NCBI GenBank assembly: GCA_027491085.1
Contig: JAIXWW010000016.1
Coordinates: forward strand, 62,001 to 126,000
DNA from: Bacteroidota bacterium
Lineage (GTDB): Bacteria > Bacteroidota > Bacteroidia > UKL13-3
Direction: 5' to 3'
Length of the DNA stretch: 64,000 nucleotides
Shown in pieces: positions 27,209-35,178 of this stretch. Numbering within the stretch: position 1 is the first letter of the stretch; each line of letters begins with the position of its first letter. The notes under the pieces were generated by a model that had not been told where the DNA came from, did no database searches, and saw nothing but the letters and a program-made list of their open reading frames with translations. A program made the translations under genes and the position numbers.

Positions 27209-27955
27209 ATGATGATTCCTTTTAATAAGAAAGCATATATATTTTTATTTTTAATTAATTTTCCTGTTAGTTTGTTTTCTCAGATGCTGAACAATGTGAG
27301 GATTGGTGTTGGGGTTGGAGAGAGTATCTATTGGGGAACACAAATGGATAATACCATAAGTACAAATACTTTTGGTGTAAGTGAAATTAATCCTGGCTAT
27401 AGTTTTCAAACCTTTTTTTCCTTTGATAAAAAACAAGAGATAGGAATTCGTTATTTAAGTACTGAACTTTGGTCGTTTAAATCAGATAATAAACTGGCTT
27501 TTAACGCTAAAGTGGATGAATATTCTTTAGTCTATCAGCGTAGTTTAAATAATAATATTGATTTTAAATCGCGTGCTAATTTTACTTATAATTTAGTTCT
27601 AGGTGTAGGGATTTTATACTATAGATCTGTATTCTATATTGTAGATCCCAATAGTGGTGAATTAAAACCATTTAGCAGTGTTGGAAAAGGAGCTATTGAT
27701 GTATCTTCAGGTTTAAGAGTAATTCAGCAAATCCCTTCCATTTCTGGTTTAGTTGGATTTAATATTGGATACAAAATATCCGAAAAATTCAGTTTGTATT
27801 TCGAGAATTCATTTACATTGAGTGCATCCAATAAAATTACAGGTAATTTATTACTAAGGTCAGAGATTCCGGCCAATGGTTATACCTTTAGTTCACTTTC
27901 CTTATTTTATAATTTAAGTTCTAAGTATAGTCAACTTAGCTGTCCTAAGTTTTAG
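27209..27955 (+). CDS. Outer-membrane beta-barrel protein, second of two paralogs
   Basis: A 248-aa exported barrel protein with a signal segment (AYIFLFLINFPVSLFSQ). It aligns end to end with the preceding protein without gaps of note (VRIGVGVGESIYWG, ELWSFKSDNKLAFN, YQRSLNNN, ISGLVGFNIGYK, FSLYFENSFTLS), so the pair is a tandem duplication with considerable divergence. Start ATG 27209 or 27212; both keep the signal peptide. Confidence 0.75.
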   Translation: MMIPFNKKAYIFLFLINFPVSLFSQMLNNVRIGVGVGESIYWGTQMDNTISTNTFGVSEINPGYSFQTFFSFDKKQEIGIRYLSTELWSFKSDNKLAFNAKVDEYSLVYQRSLNNNIDFKSRANFTYNLVLGVGILYYRSVFYIVDPNSGELKPFSSVGKGAIDVSSGLRVIQQIPSISGLVGFNIGYKISEKFSLYFENSFTLSASNKITGNLLLRSEIPANGYTFSSLSLFYNLSSKYSQLSCPKF

Positions 27956-28234
27956 CAATAATTTTATTGCTATAAATTAATTATTGATTTAACACTCATC
28001 AAAACTTTTGTTAGTAAATTATTTGCCAATATTATTATTGCAATATTTAGCATTGCATACTCTAAGTTAAGAGTAATAAATAGCTTTCAAAGGAGGCATT
28101 AATTCATCATTTTTAATTAAAGACAAAGCGGCTTTAACATAAAAATATAAATTGTGCTTATAATATTGGTATTTATGCTTTCCTATTACATTTTGATATC
28201 TAGTTAGCATTGTAATAGTTGTAGTTTAATTACA
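27956..28234. other. Spacer between convergent genes, nothing recognised
   Basis: No ORF or RNA gene recognised between the outer-membrane paralog and the exopolysaccharide terminator. AT-rich with no notable repeat. Confidence 0.45.
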
Positions 28235-28270
28235 TAAAAAAAGCTGTCCTTTAGAGACAGCTTCTTTTTT
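28235..28270 (-). terminator. Intrinsic terminator of the Wza-Wzc pair
   Basis: AAGCTGTC / GACAGCTT stem (28241-28248, 28256-28263) with a 7-nt loop, extended by A/T runs on both sides. On the minus strand it ends in seven T, 16 nt after the Wzc stop. The A/T flanks would also stop transcription from the plus strand. Confidence 0.85.
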
Positions 28271-28286
28271 ATAGATTGAGTATTAG

Positions 28287-30779
28287 TTATAAACCAATAA
28301 TACGTTTCCATAATGATTTTTTAGGTTTTTCTATGTCATCGCCATAGGTACCATAACTTGAGTATGCACCATATCCATAACCATAACCGTATCCATAACC
28401 ATAACCATATCCGTATCCATATCCGTAACCATTACCATATCCATATCCATAAATAGGGGCAAAGTTTACATCATTGAATACAATTCCAATATTTGTATTT
28501 TTATCACTGTTATACAAGTCGTTGATTAGATTCAAATAATTTTTACGACTTACTTTTTGACGAACAATGTATAAGTTTAAGTCAGCATGTCTCATCAAAT
28601 CTAAACCATCGGCAACTAAACCAACAGGAGGCGTATCTAATAAGATGAAATCATATTTTTCCTTCATTATTTCCAAAAGTTCACCAAACTCATCGCTCAT
28701 TAATAATTCTGATGGATTTGGAGGTGTTGGACCCGCTGTAATAATATCGAGGGTAGATAAGTTGGTTTTTTGTATTATTTCATCAACCGATGCCTTTCCA
28801 ATTAAATAGTTTGTTAAACCAACAGAGTTGTTTAAGTTAAAATCTTGGAAAATTTTTGGCTTTCTTAAATCCACACCAATTAGCAATGTTCTAGCACCAC
28901 CAATAGCAATAACAGAAGCTAAATTCATTGACAAAAATGTTTTACCCTCACCACTCACTGTAGAGGTTACTAGTATTACCTTTTTATCTTTTTTACTAAT
29001 TAAGTAATTTAAATTACTCCTTAAATTTCTGAAAGATTCAGAAATACTTGCTTTTGGACTGTTAGCAATTACTAAGGCGCTATTACTTGAGTTGTGAATA
29101 ATATTTCCAACTAAAGGTATTTTAGTAGCTAATTGCAATTGTTGGTGATTGATAATTGAAGTACTAAAAAACTCAATTACAAAAATTACAATTAATGGAA
29201 TAATTAATCCAATGGCTAATGCTAAAGAATAAATGGTAGAAGTTTTCGGGTAAATTTTACCAACAATAATTGCTTTATCAATAACTCTGTTGTCAGCCAC
29301 AACCGATGCACCTGCTATACCAGCTTCTGCTCTTTTTTCAAGTAAATAAGTATATAACTTATCACTGATATTGAACTTTCTATTGATATTCAAAAATTGT
29401 CTTTCTGTTATAGGTAAGGTATTAAGTTCCTTTTCTACTGCATTAATTTGGGTAGTAATATCATTTATCATTATGGTTGATTGATTCTTAATATTATTTA
29501 AGTTCTCAATAAGCGATAATTTGATATTTTTTATGTTCTGTTCAATTTCAACAAGAGCTGGGTTGGCATCTTTAAAACTATTTTCGTAAGTAATTTTTTT
29601 AGTATAAAGTTCAGCTAATTTAATAATCAAAGAATTTAAAAGAGGATCAGCTATGTTCATTGAACTAGGTGCTATAACCTCTTTAAAGTTTTTATTTTTA
29701 TAAATATAATCGTATAAATAAGAGTAATACTTAAATTTAGATTGTTCAATGGATTTTTGATTATCTAGGTTACTCAATTTAACCATAATCATTTTACCCT
29801 CATCACCTATGTTTATTAGTTTATTATTAGATTTAAAAGCAAGTAAATTACTTTCAATATTTTTTAAAGTGTCTTGTAAATCATTCAACTGAATATTGAT
29901 AAAACGAATGGTATTTTTCGAAATTTGTTCTTTTTCGATTAACCCTTGTTCAATATAAGTATTACAAATAGCATCAATAAAGGCAATATCTTTTTCTGGA
30001 TAGCTACTTTCCTTGGTTATTTCTACTATTGACGATTGTTTGTTTATTGTTTTTACATTCAAACTATTGGTAAATTTTAAAACCAAATTTTTTTTACTAT
30101 TTAATAGAATGTGGTAAATATTGTCTCTATAACTGAAGATTAATGGATCTAGAACCACTAATTTAAATTTCAAATTTTCATAAATAATTTCTTGATTAAT
30201 ATCAAATATTTTTTTTTCGATTTTTGAATTTACGTTTTCAACTTGTTCTTCATCAAAAGGCACTAAAACCTTTCCTGCCTTACCATTTGAAGATACTTCA
30301 ACTTTATTTCCCGATAAAAATTTAATATATATTGGTGTTTCGTATGTTTGAAAATGTATAGAATCAAGCTGAATCAAAAATGGTAGATTTTCAAACAATT
30401 CTGTCTTTTTTTTTTTTTTTTCCACAAAATAAGAAACTCTAAAATTTAATCTATTTAAAGTCTGCTCCACCAAACTTCTTGATTTTAAAATACCAATTTC
30501 ATTTTCTAAATTCTTAGATTGCATTAACAAAGATGAACCTTGTAAAAAACTTTCTGCTCCATCGAAGCTTGATCTATTTTTGTCTTTTATTAATAATGAA
30601 GCCTTAAGTGAATATTTAGGAGTAGTATACCTATTTACTAAAAAACCTACAATAAGAGATATGGCTAAACTTACAATAAAAAAAGGTAAAAAAGCCATGA
30701 ATTTACCGAAAATTATTTTTAAATTTAAAGAATTATCTGCAAAATTGGTTTGCTGTGCTTCTGTATTTTTTTTGTCCAT
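28287..30779 (-). CDS. Wzc-type polysaccharide co-polymerase and tyrosine autokinase
   Basis: An 830-aa inner-membrane protein controlling exopolysaccharide chain length and export. It has an N-terminal Wzz domain with a first membrane segment (FMAFLPFFIVSLAISLIVGF), a long periplasmic coiled coil, a second membrane segment (about 515-537), then a cytoplasmic BY-kinase domain with Walker A VSGEGKTFLSMNLA, Walker A' TLLIGVDLRKPK and Walker B FILLDTPPVG. The C-terminus is an extreme tyrosine cluster made of Gly-Tyr repeats, the autophosphorylation site in this family. A T16 run on the plus strand (30406-30421) encodes KKKKK. It lies 1 nt after the Wza-like gene. Confidence 0.95.
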   Translation of the reverse strand: MDKKNTEAQQTNFADNSLNLKIIFGKFMAFLPFFIVSLAISLIVGFLVNRYTTPKYSLKASLLIKDKNRSSFDGAESFLQGSSLLMQSKNLENEIGILKSRSLVEQTLNRLNFRVSYFVEKKKKKTELFENLPFLIQLDSIHFQTYETPIYIKFLSGNKVEVSSNGKAGKVLVPFDEEQVENVNSKIEKKIFDINQEIIYENLKFKLVVLDPLIFSYRDNIYHILLNSKKNLVLKFTNSLNVKTINKQSSIVEITKESSYPEKDIAFIDAICNTYIEQGLIEKEQISKNTIRFINIQLNDLQDTLKNIESNLLAFKSNNKLINIGDEGKMIMVKLSNLDNQKSIEQSKFKYYSYLYDYIYKNKNFKEVIAPSSMNIADPLLNSLIIKLAELYTKKITYENSFKDANPALVEIEQNIKNIKLSLIENLNNIKNQSTIMINDITTQINAVEKELNTLPITERQFLNINRKFNISDKLYTYLLEKRAEAGIAGASVVADNRVIDKAIIVGKIYPKTSTIYSLALAIGLIIPLIVIFVIEFFSTSIINHQQLQLATKIPLVGNIIHNSSNSALVIANSPKASISESFRNLRSNLNYLISKKDKKVILVTSTVSGEGKTFLSMNLASVIAIGGARTLLIGVDLRKPKIFQDFNLNNSVGLTNYLIGKASVDEIIQKTNLSTLDIITAGPTPPNPSELLMSDEFGELLEIMKEKYDFILLDTPPVGLVADGLDLMRHADLNLYIVRQKVSRKNYLNLINDLYNSDKNTNIGIVFNDVNFAPIYGYGYGNGYGYGYGYGYGYGYGYGYGYGAYSSYGTYGDDIEKPKKSLWKRIIGL
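28366..28450 (-). repeat. Short tandem repeat coding for (Gly-Tyr)n in the Wzc tail
   Basis: Repeated 6-bp GG(T/A)TA(T/C)-type units, read on the minus strand, code for about thirteen consecutive Gly-Tyr pairs interrupted once by Asn. Near-identical units make it prone to length change. Confidence 0.8.
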
Positions 30780-30780
30780 T

Positions 30781-31593
30781 TTATTTTTTTATAATTAGGT
30801 AAGTATTAAGTGCTAATACTAAAGTGGTTAATAAAGGTGTAATAGTACTCAATGAATTTTGGAAATTACTAAAATTACCTATAGACCTTGATTTAAGCGG
30901 TTCTATATATATTACATCATTTGGCCTTAATAAATAATAAGGTGAGTTTATTATATCGGCTTGCGTTAAATCTATTTTATAAATTTGTACACCTTCCAAA
31001 TTTTGTCTAATTAAAGTTACTGTTTTTCTGTTTGCTACTGTTGTCAAATCACCGCATAAAGCAATTGCATCTAAAATAGTAACTTGATTTGTTAAACCAC
31101 TAAATCTTCCTGGTCTTACTACCTCACCTAATACAGTAAATGGCATTTCTGTCATTTGAACAACTAGGTGAAAAACCTTAAAGTATTTGCTAATTTCTAT
31201 TTCTATTTTCTCTTTTGCCTCATTTATAGATAAGCCACTTATTTTTACTTTACCAATTATTGGCAAGTTAACTTCACCGTTTAAATCAATTGAATAGCCT
31301 ACGAAATAGAATGAATTACCAATACCATTTGATTGCTGAATCATTTGAGTATTATTCGAAGGACGCGAAAATGCTTTGGTTACAGTTTCATCTTGAGACG
31401 TTAAATTTATAAACACTACATCATTTGGCTGAAGTTTATAAATTGTTCTGTTTAAATGGTAAGCACTTTTGGTAGTATCTGAGTTAGTAGTGGTTTTTGC
31501 ATTTTGAAGCAAAACGTACTTCTTATTTGAAACGCACGAACTCAAAAGAGCTATGCCTAGAACTCCGATTGAAATTAATTTATTTATTTTCAT
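30781..31593 (-). CDS. Polysaccharide export lipoprotein (Wza-like)
   Basis: A 270-aa outer-membrane export lipoprotein from ATG 31593; upstream in-frame codons to 31683 are not needed. The signal peptide MKINKLISIGVLGIALLSSC ends in a good lipobox with the modified Cys20. The poly-export domain (YKLQPNDVVFINLTSQDE), the SLBB-like block (VQMTEMPFTVLGEVVRPGRF) and LLRPNDVIYIEPLKSR follow, and a final hydrophobic stretch closes the protein. It would form the outer-membrane channel partnering the Wzc protein encoded 1 nt downstream. No glycosyltransferases are next to them. Confidence 0.93.
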   Translation of the reverse strand: MKINKLISIGVLGIALLSSCVSNKKYVLLQNAKTTTNSDTTKSAYHLNRTIYKLQPNDVVFINLTSQDETVTKAFSRPSNNTQMIQQSNGIGNSFYFVGYSIDLNGEVNLPIIGKVKISGLSINEAKEKIEIEISKYFKVFHLVVQMTEMPFTVLGEVVRPGRFSGLTNQVTILDAIALCGDLTTVANRKTVTLIRQNLEGVQIYKIDLTQADIINSPYYLLRPNDVIYIEPLKSRSIGNFSNFQNSLSTITPLLTTLVLALNTYLIIKK

Positions 31594-31883
31594 TTTACTT
31601 TTTTTCCTGTAGTGGTTTGTAAATCTACTTGTTAGTTTTACACCATAATTTTTTAAGATTGCAAATTTAACTTTTATAACCATATTTAAAAGTTGTTACA
31701 CAAACTTAACAGATAAAAATGTGTTTCATAGTTCAATTAATAAATATACAAATTGATAATTAGTGTTTTGAGTTATATTAAAACTAGGTTTAATGGATTA
31801 AATTCAGGTATGATTAGATTTTTATTTTTGATAAAGAAAATCAATATTAATTTGCTCAAATAATAAAGAACTAAAATAATACA

Positions 31884-32642
31884 ATGAATAAAATAGCATT
31901 TATAACTGGTGCTTCGGCAGGAATAGGAGAGGCCACTGCACATATACTAGCTTCAAACGGATATGATTTAATACTGAATGCACGCAGGAAAGATAGAATT
32001 GAAAAATTGGCCATTGATTTAAAAAACCAATTTGGGGTTAATTGCCATTGTTTGGTTTTTGATGTGCGCTTGCATACAGAAGTAAAAAATGCCATTGAAA
32101 GTTTACCGCTTGAATGGCAAAATATAGATGTATTGGTTAATAATGCTGGTTTGGCAAGTGGATTAGCACCTATTTATGATGGTGATTTGAACGATTGGGA
32201 AGCCATGATTGATACCAATGTAAAAGGATTATTATATGTTTCTAAATACATACTCCCAATTCTCAAAAACAAAGGCAGTGGACATGTAATAAATATTGGT
32301 TCCATAGCAGGTAAAGAGGTTTATGCCAATGGCAATGTGTATTGTGCTACCAAACATGCAGTAGATGCTTTGAGCAAAGGAATGCGTATTGAGTTAGCTT
32401 CTTTTGGTGTGAAGGTAACAGCTATTCATCCAGGCGCGGTAGAAACTGAGTTTTCCATAGTTAGGTTTCATGGCGATGAAGAAAAAGCCAAGAAAGTATA
32501 TGAAGGTTTTGAAAATTTAGTAGCTGCCGATATTGCCGAAGCCATTTGGTTTTGCTTGAACAGACCATTTAGGGTTAATATAAACGAATTGATAATTATG
32601 CCTACTGCACAGCCTGTAGCCAGTATTATCAATAGAAAGTAA
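31884..32642 (+). CDS. Short-chain dehydrogenase/reductase (YdfG-like)
   Basis: A 252-aa classical SDR using NADP(H): the cofactor motif FITGASAGIGEATA, NNAGLASG, the catalytic Ser in INIGSIAG, and YCATKHAV (Tyr-x-x-x-Lys). The sequence is closest to the YdfG group of 3-hydroxy-acid/serine dehydrogenases (GNVYCATKHAVDALSKGMRIEL). It is the last ordinary chromosomal gene before the repeat tract and defence operon. A strong terminator follows it. Confidence 0.93.
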   Translation: MNKIAFITGASAGIGEATAHILASNGYDLILNARRKDRIEKLAIDLKNQFGVNCHCLVFDVRLHTEVKNAIESLPLEWQNIDVLVNNAGLASGLAPIYDGDLNDWEAMIDTNVKGLLYVSKYILPILKNKGSGHVINIGSIAGKEVYANGNVYCATKHAVDALSKGMRIELASFGVKVTAIHPGAVETEFSIVRFHGDEEKAKKVYEGFENLVAADIAEAIWFCLNRPFRVNINELIIMPTAQPVASIINRK

Positions 32643-32664
32643 GGTTTAATAAGTTTTAAAGTAT

Positions 32665-32709
32665 AAAAAAAGCCCGATTTACATTGTAAATCGGGCTTTT
32701 TAGTTTTTT
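32665..32709 (+). terminator. Strong intrinsic terminator
   Basis: A 16-bp perfect stem AAAAGCCCGATTTACA / TGTAAATCGGGCTTTT with a minimal loop and T-rich tail, 25 nt after the SDR stop. It works on both strands by symmetry. Confidence 0.92.
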
Positions 32710-32823
32710 GGACAGTCTCATTTAACCTAATGTTTGGCGATAGAATTTATATTGACAGAAAAAAAATTCCTTTATACAGTTAGTTAAACAAGTACCCCTT
32801 TACACACTTTTTTGGACAGTCTC
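32703..32823 (+). repeat. Direct repeats TTTTTTGGACAGTCTC, two copies
   Basis: TTTTTTGGACAGTCTC occurs at 32704-32719 and again at 32808-32823, about 104 bp apart. The second copy directly abuts the first 21-bp minisatellite unit. The space between them is AT-rich and has no gene. Confidence 0.75.
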
Positions 32824-32825
32824 GG

Positions 32826-33098
32826 ATTGACAAATGTGCATAACGAATTGACAAGCCTGTAAAAGGGATTGACATGCATGCAAAAGACATTGACATGCTT
32901 GCAAAGGGGATTGACAAACGTGCATAACTAATAGACAAGACTTCAAAAGGGATTGACATCCGTACAAAACGAATAAACATGCATGCAAAGGACATTGACA
33001 AACGTGCAAAACGAATTGACAAGCCTGCAAAAGGGATTGACATGCGTGCAAAGGACATTGACATACTTGCAAAACGAATTGACATGCTTACAAAGGAT
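32826..33098 (+). repeat. Minisatellite, 13 units of 21 bp
   Basis: Thirteen contiguous 21-bp units with the frame ATTGACA-N4-TGCAAA-N4, diverged mainly at the two N4 blocks; units 2 and 10, 5 and 9, and 8 and 11 are near-identical, pointing to higher-order duplication. The unit is a multiple of three, so several frames stay open on both strands (plus strand: heptads of the type IDxxAKx). Two units carry TAA in the heptad frame, there is no start with a convincing context, and I do not call a gene. Confidence 0.9.
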
Positions 33099-33107
33099 AT
33101 TTTGTCC

Positions 33108-33131
33108 GAGGTTGGTATCCTTACCAACCTC
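33108..33131. other. Perfect hairpin between the two minisatellites
   Basis: GAGGTTGGTA / TACCAACCTC with loop TCCT separates the 21-bp and 42-bp repeat arrays. No T tract follows, so it is not a normal terminator. Confidence 0.7.
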
Positions 33132-33133
33132 TA

Positions 33134-33511
33134 GTTGTGTTTATGCATCACAAAATTTGATGATGGCCTTCCACAGTTGTGTTTGTGCGTTGCAAAATTT
33201 GATGATGGCATCCCACATTTGTGTTTATGCATCACAAAATTTGATGATGTACTTCCACAGTTGTGTTTATGCATTGCAAAATTTGATGATGGCCTTCTAC
33301 AGTTGAGTTTATGCATTGCAAAAATTTATGATGACCTTCCACAGTTGTGTTTATTCATTGCAAAATTTTACCATGTACTTCCACAGTTATGTTTATACAT
33401 CACAAAATTTTATGATGGCTTTCCACGGTTGTGTTTGTTTATTGCAAAATTTGATGATGGCTTTCCACGATTGTGTTTATGCATTGCAAAATTTGATGAT
33501 GGCCTTCTAGA
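33134..33511 (+). repeat. Minisatellite, 9 units of 42 bp
   Basis: Nine contiguous 42-bp units, each starting GTTGTGTTTATGCAT and containing GCAAAATTTGATGATG and CTTCCACA. The unit length is exactly twice that of the preceding array and divisible by three, so one plus-strand frame reads as nine 14-residue copies of (L/F)CLCIAKFDDGLPQ-like sequence. No credible start or ribosome-binding context is seen, and base changes are spread over all codon positions, so I treat it as non-coding. Confidence 0.9.
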
Positions 33512-33604
33512 GCCAGAATCCATCCAAAAAAGTAACAAAATATCAACAAAAAGGCTAAATGCCAATTACTTATTTATCAATAGTTCTAATAACTAGAAAC
33601 TTAT

Positions 33605-33644
33605 ACTATAGTCTAAGTTTCATATTGTAAGTTCACTTTTAGTC
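33605..33644 (+). promoter_or_regulatory. Possible controller-protein operator (C-box-like)
   Basis: Two AGT(C)-type palindromes precede the XRE gene: ACTATAGTC (33605-33613) and ACTTTTAGTC (33635-33644). They recall the GACT-N3-AGTC boxes bound by controller proteins of restriction-modification systems. Position (40-80 nt before the start) fits autoregulation; the match is partial. Confidence 0.4.
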
Positions 33645-33682
33645 TATGTTTTAAAGCGTGCTTTTAAAATAAGTTGCGAGTT

Positions 33683-33901
33683 ATGGACATTTCTGAAAAA
33701 GTAGGAATTAGGATAAAAAGTATAAGAAAAGAGTTGAAAATAACTCAAGAAAAACTTGCAGAGAAGGCTGATTTAGATACTACATATATAAGCGAAGTTG
33801 AAAATGGTAAGCGCAATATTACCATAGTAAGTCTTCAAAAAATATTGGTTGCTTTAGACCAAACTTTTGTTTCATTTTTTGATAGTGAGGTATTTGGATA
33901 A
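33683..33901 (+). CDS. XRE-family HTH regulator, probable controller protein
   Basis: A 72-aa single-domain HTH protein from ATG 33683 (a TTG 9 nt upstream is less likely). The helix-turn-helix is IRKELKITQEKLAEKADL followed by YISEVENGKRNI. Size and position directly before a methyltransferase match the controller (C) proteins that delay restriction expression. Its stop codon touches the ATG of the methyltransferase gene, so both are in one transcript. Confidence 0.85.
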   Translation: MDISEKVGIRIKSIRKELKITQEKLAEKADLDTTYISEVENGKRNITIVSLQKILVALDQTFVSFFDSEVFG

Positions 33902-35176
33902 ATGGGAAAAGAATTAACTTTTATTGACCTTTTTGCGGGGCTTGGTGGGTTTCATTTAGCTTTAGAAGAATTAGGTCATAAATGCGTTTTTGCAAGTGAG
34001 ATAAATGAGGACTTACGTAAATTGTATAAAATTAATCATGAAATTGAATGCTCTGGCGATATTAATGCAGTGGAAGTTAATGATATTCCTAAACATGATA
34101 TTATTTGCGCTGGATTTCCATGTCAACCATTTTCTAAAGCAGGAAAACAAAACGGACTTGAAGATTTAAATAATGGAAATTTTTTTAATCGTATTATGGA
34201 AATAGCTGATTTTCATAAACCAGAATTTATTTTTCTAGAAAATGTTCCAAATCTTAAAGGACATGATGATGGTAACACATGGGAATATATTTATAATAAA
34301 CTTACCTTGAAATATGATGTTAAGGAAAAGGTAATGTCACCGCACAAGTTTGGTGTTCCTCAACATCGCTCAAGAATTTATATTGTGTGCCGTTTAAAAT
34401 CAAAAGGGGGGCTAAAAGATTTCGAATTTCCAGAAGGAAATTTTAATGGGACTCTTTCAATAAAATCAATTACCGAAAAGAAACCTAAAGAATATACTGT
34501 AATAAAGCCAACATCTTTAAATCATATAAAAGTTTGGCAAGAGTTCCTTGATAATTTAGATCCAATAGAAGTTCCAAGGTTTCCTATTTGGGCTATGGAG
34601 TTTGGAGCAACATACCCCTTTGAAAATAAAGCACCTATCCATTTAGCAGCAAGCGAATTGAAAAAATTCAATGGTAAATTTGGACAAAAAATTAGCGGGC
34701 ATTCATTTGATGAATTACTAGAATGTTTACCAGTTTATTCTAAAATAGACCAGTTGGAATTTCCACATTGGAAAAAATATTATATCAGAGCTAATCGTGA
34801 ATTTTATTTAAAACATAAAAAATGGTTAGACAATTGGATTCCAAAAGTCATTGATTTTGAAAACAGCCACCAAAAGTTTGAGTGGAATTGTGGGAATAAA
34901 GTACCACTAATTATTGAGGACAAAATACTACAATTTAGACCTTCAGGAATAAGAGTTAAAATGCCTAATTTTTCACCTGCATTAGTATTGACATCAACCC
35001 AAATACCAATATTTCCTTGGTTAGGAAGATATATGACTCCTAGAGAAGCCTCTCGTCTTCAATGTATGGATGGATTAAAGGAACTCCCAAGTACAACTTC
35101 TAAATCATTTAGAGCATTTGGAAATGCTGTTAATGTCTGTGTTGTTAAAAATATAGCCCAAAATCTTTTTAAATAG
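33902..35176 (+). CDS. DNA (cytosine-5-)-methyltransferase
   Basis: A 424-aa C5 methyltransferase that protects the host sites of the system. Motifs: I FIDLFAGLGGFHLA (residues 7-20), IV GFPCQPFSKAG with catalytic Cys74, VI FLENVPN (Glu113), VIII QHRSRIY (154-160), and X FRAFGNAVNV near the C-terminus. About 190 residues between VIII and IX form the target-recognition domain, longer than in minimal enzymes. The recognition sequence cannot be predicted by eye. It is the second gene of a seven-gene operon with spacers of 0-8 nt. Confidence 0.95.
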   Translation: MGKELTFIDLFAGLGGFHLALEELGHKCVFASEINEDLRKLYKINHEIECSGDINAVEVNDIPKHDIICAGFPCQPFSKAGKQNGLEDLNNGNFFNRIMEIADFHKPEFIFLENVPNLKGHDDGNTWEYIYNKLTLKYDVKEKVMSPHKFGVPQHRSRIYIVCRLKSKGGLKDFEFPEGNFNGTLSIKSITEKKPKEYTVIKPTSLNHIKVWQEFLDNLDPIEVPRFPIWAMEFGATYPFENKAPIHLAASELKKFNGKFGQKISGHSFDELLECLPVYSKIDQLEFPHWKKYYIRANREFYLKHKKWLDNWIPKVIDFENSHQKFEWNCGNKVPLIIEDKILQFRPSGIRVKMPNFSPALVLTSTQIPIFPWLGRYMTPREASRLQCMDGLKELPSTTSKSFRAFGNAVNVCVVKNIAQNLFK

Positions 35177-35178
35177 TT

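Noticed and set aside
32780..33127. Open frames on both strands in the 21-bp array, e.g. a 115-aa minus-strand protein with SMSIxFA repeats
   Set aside because: The 21-bp period is a multiple of three, so any frame without a stop in the unit stays open. No start context, and several mutually exclusive frames are equally open.
32826..33511. CRISPR array
   Set aside because: Units are contiguous and diverged, without unique spacers, and there are no cas genes nearby.
33135..33596. 153-aa protein of 14-residue repeats (CLCIAKFDDGLPQ type) in the 42-bp array
   Set aside because: Same period effect; substitutions are spread over all codon positions, no ribosome-binding or promoter context, and competing open frames exist in the other direction.
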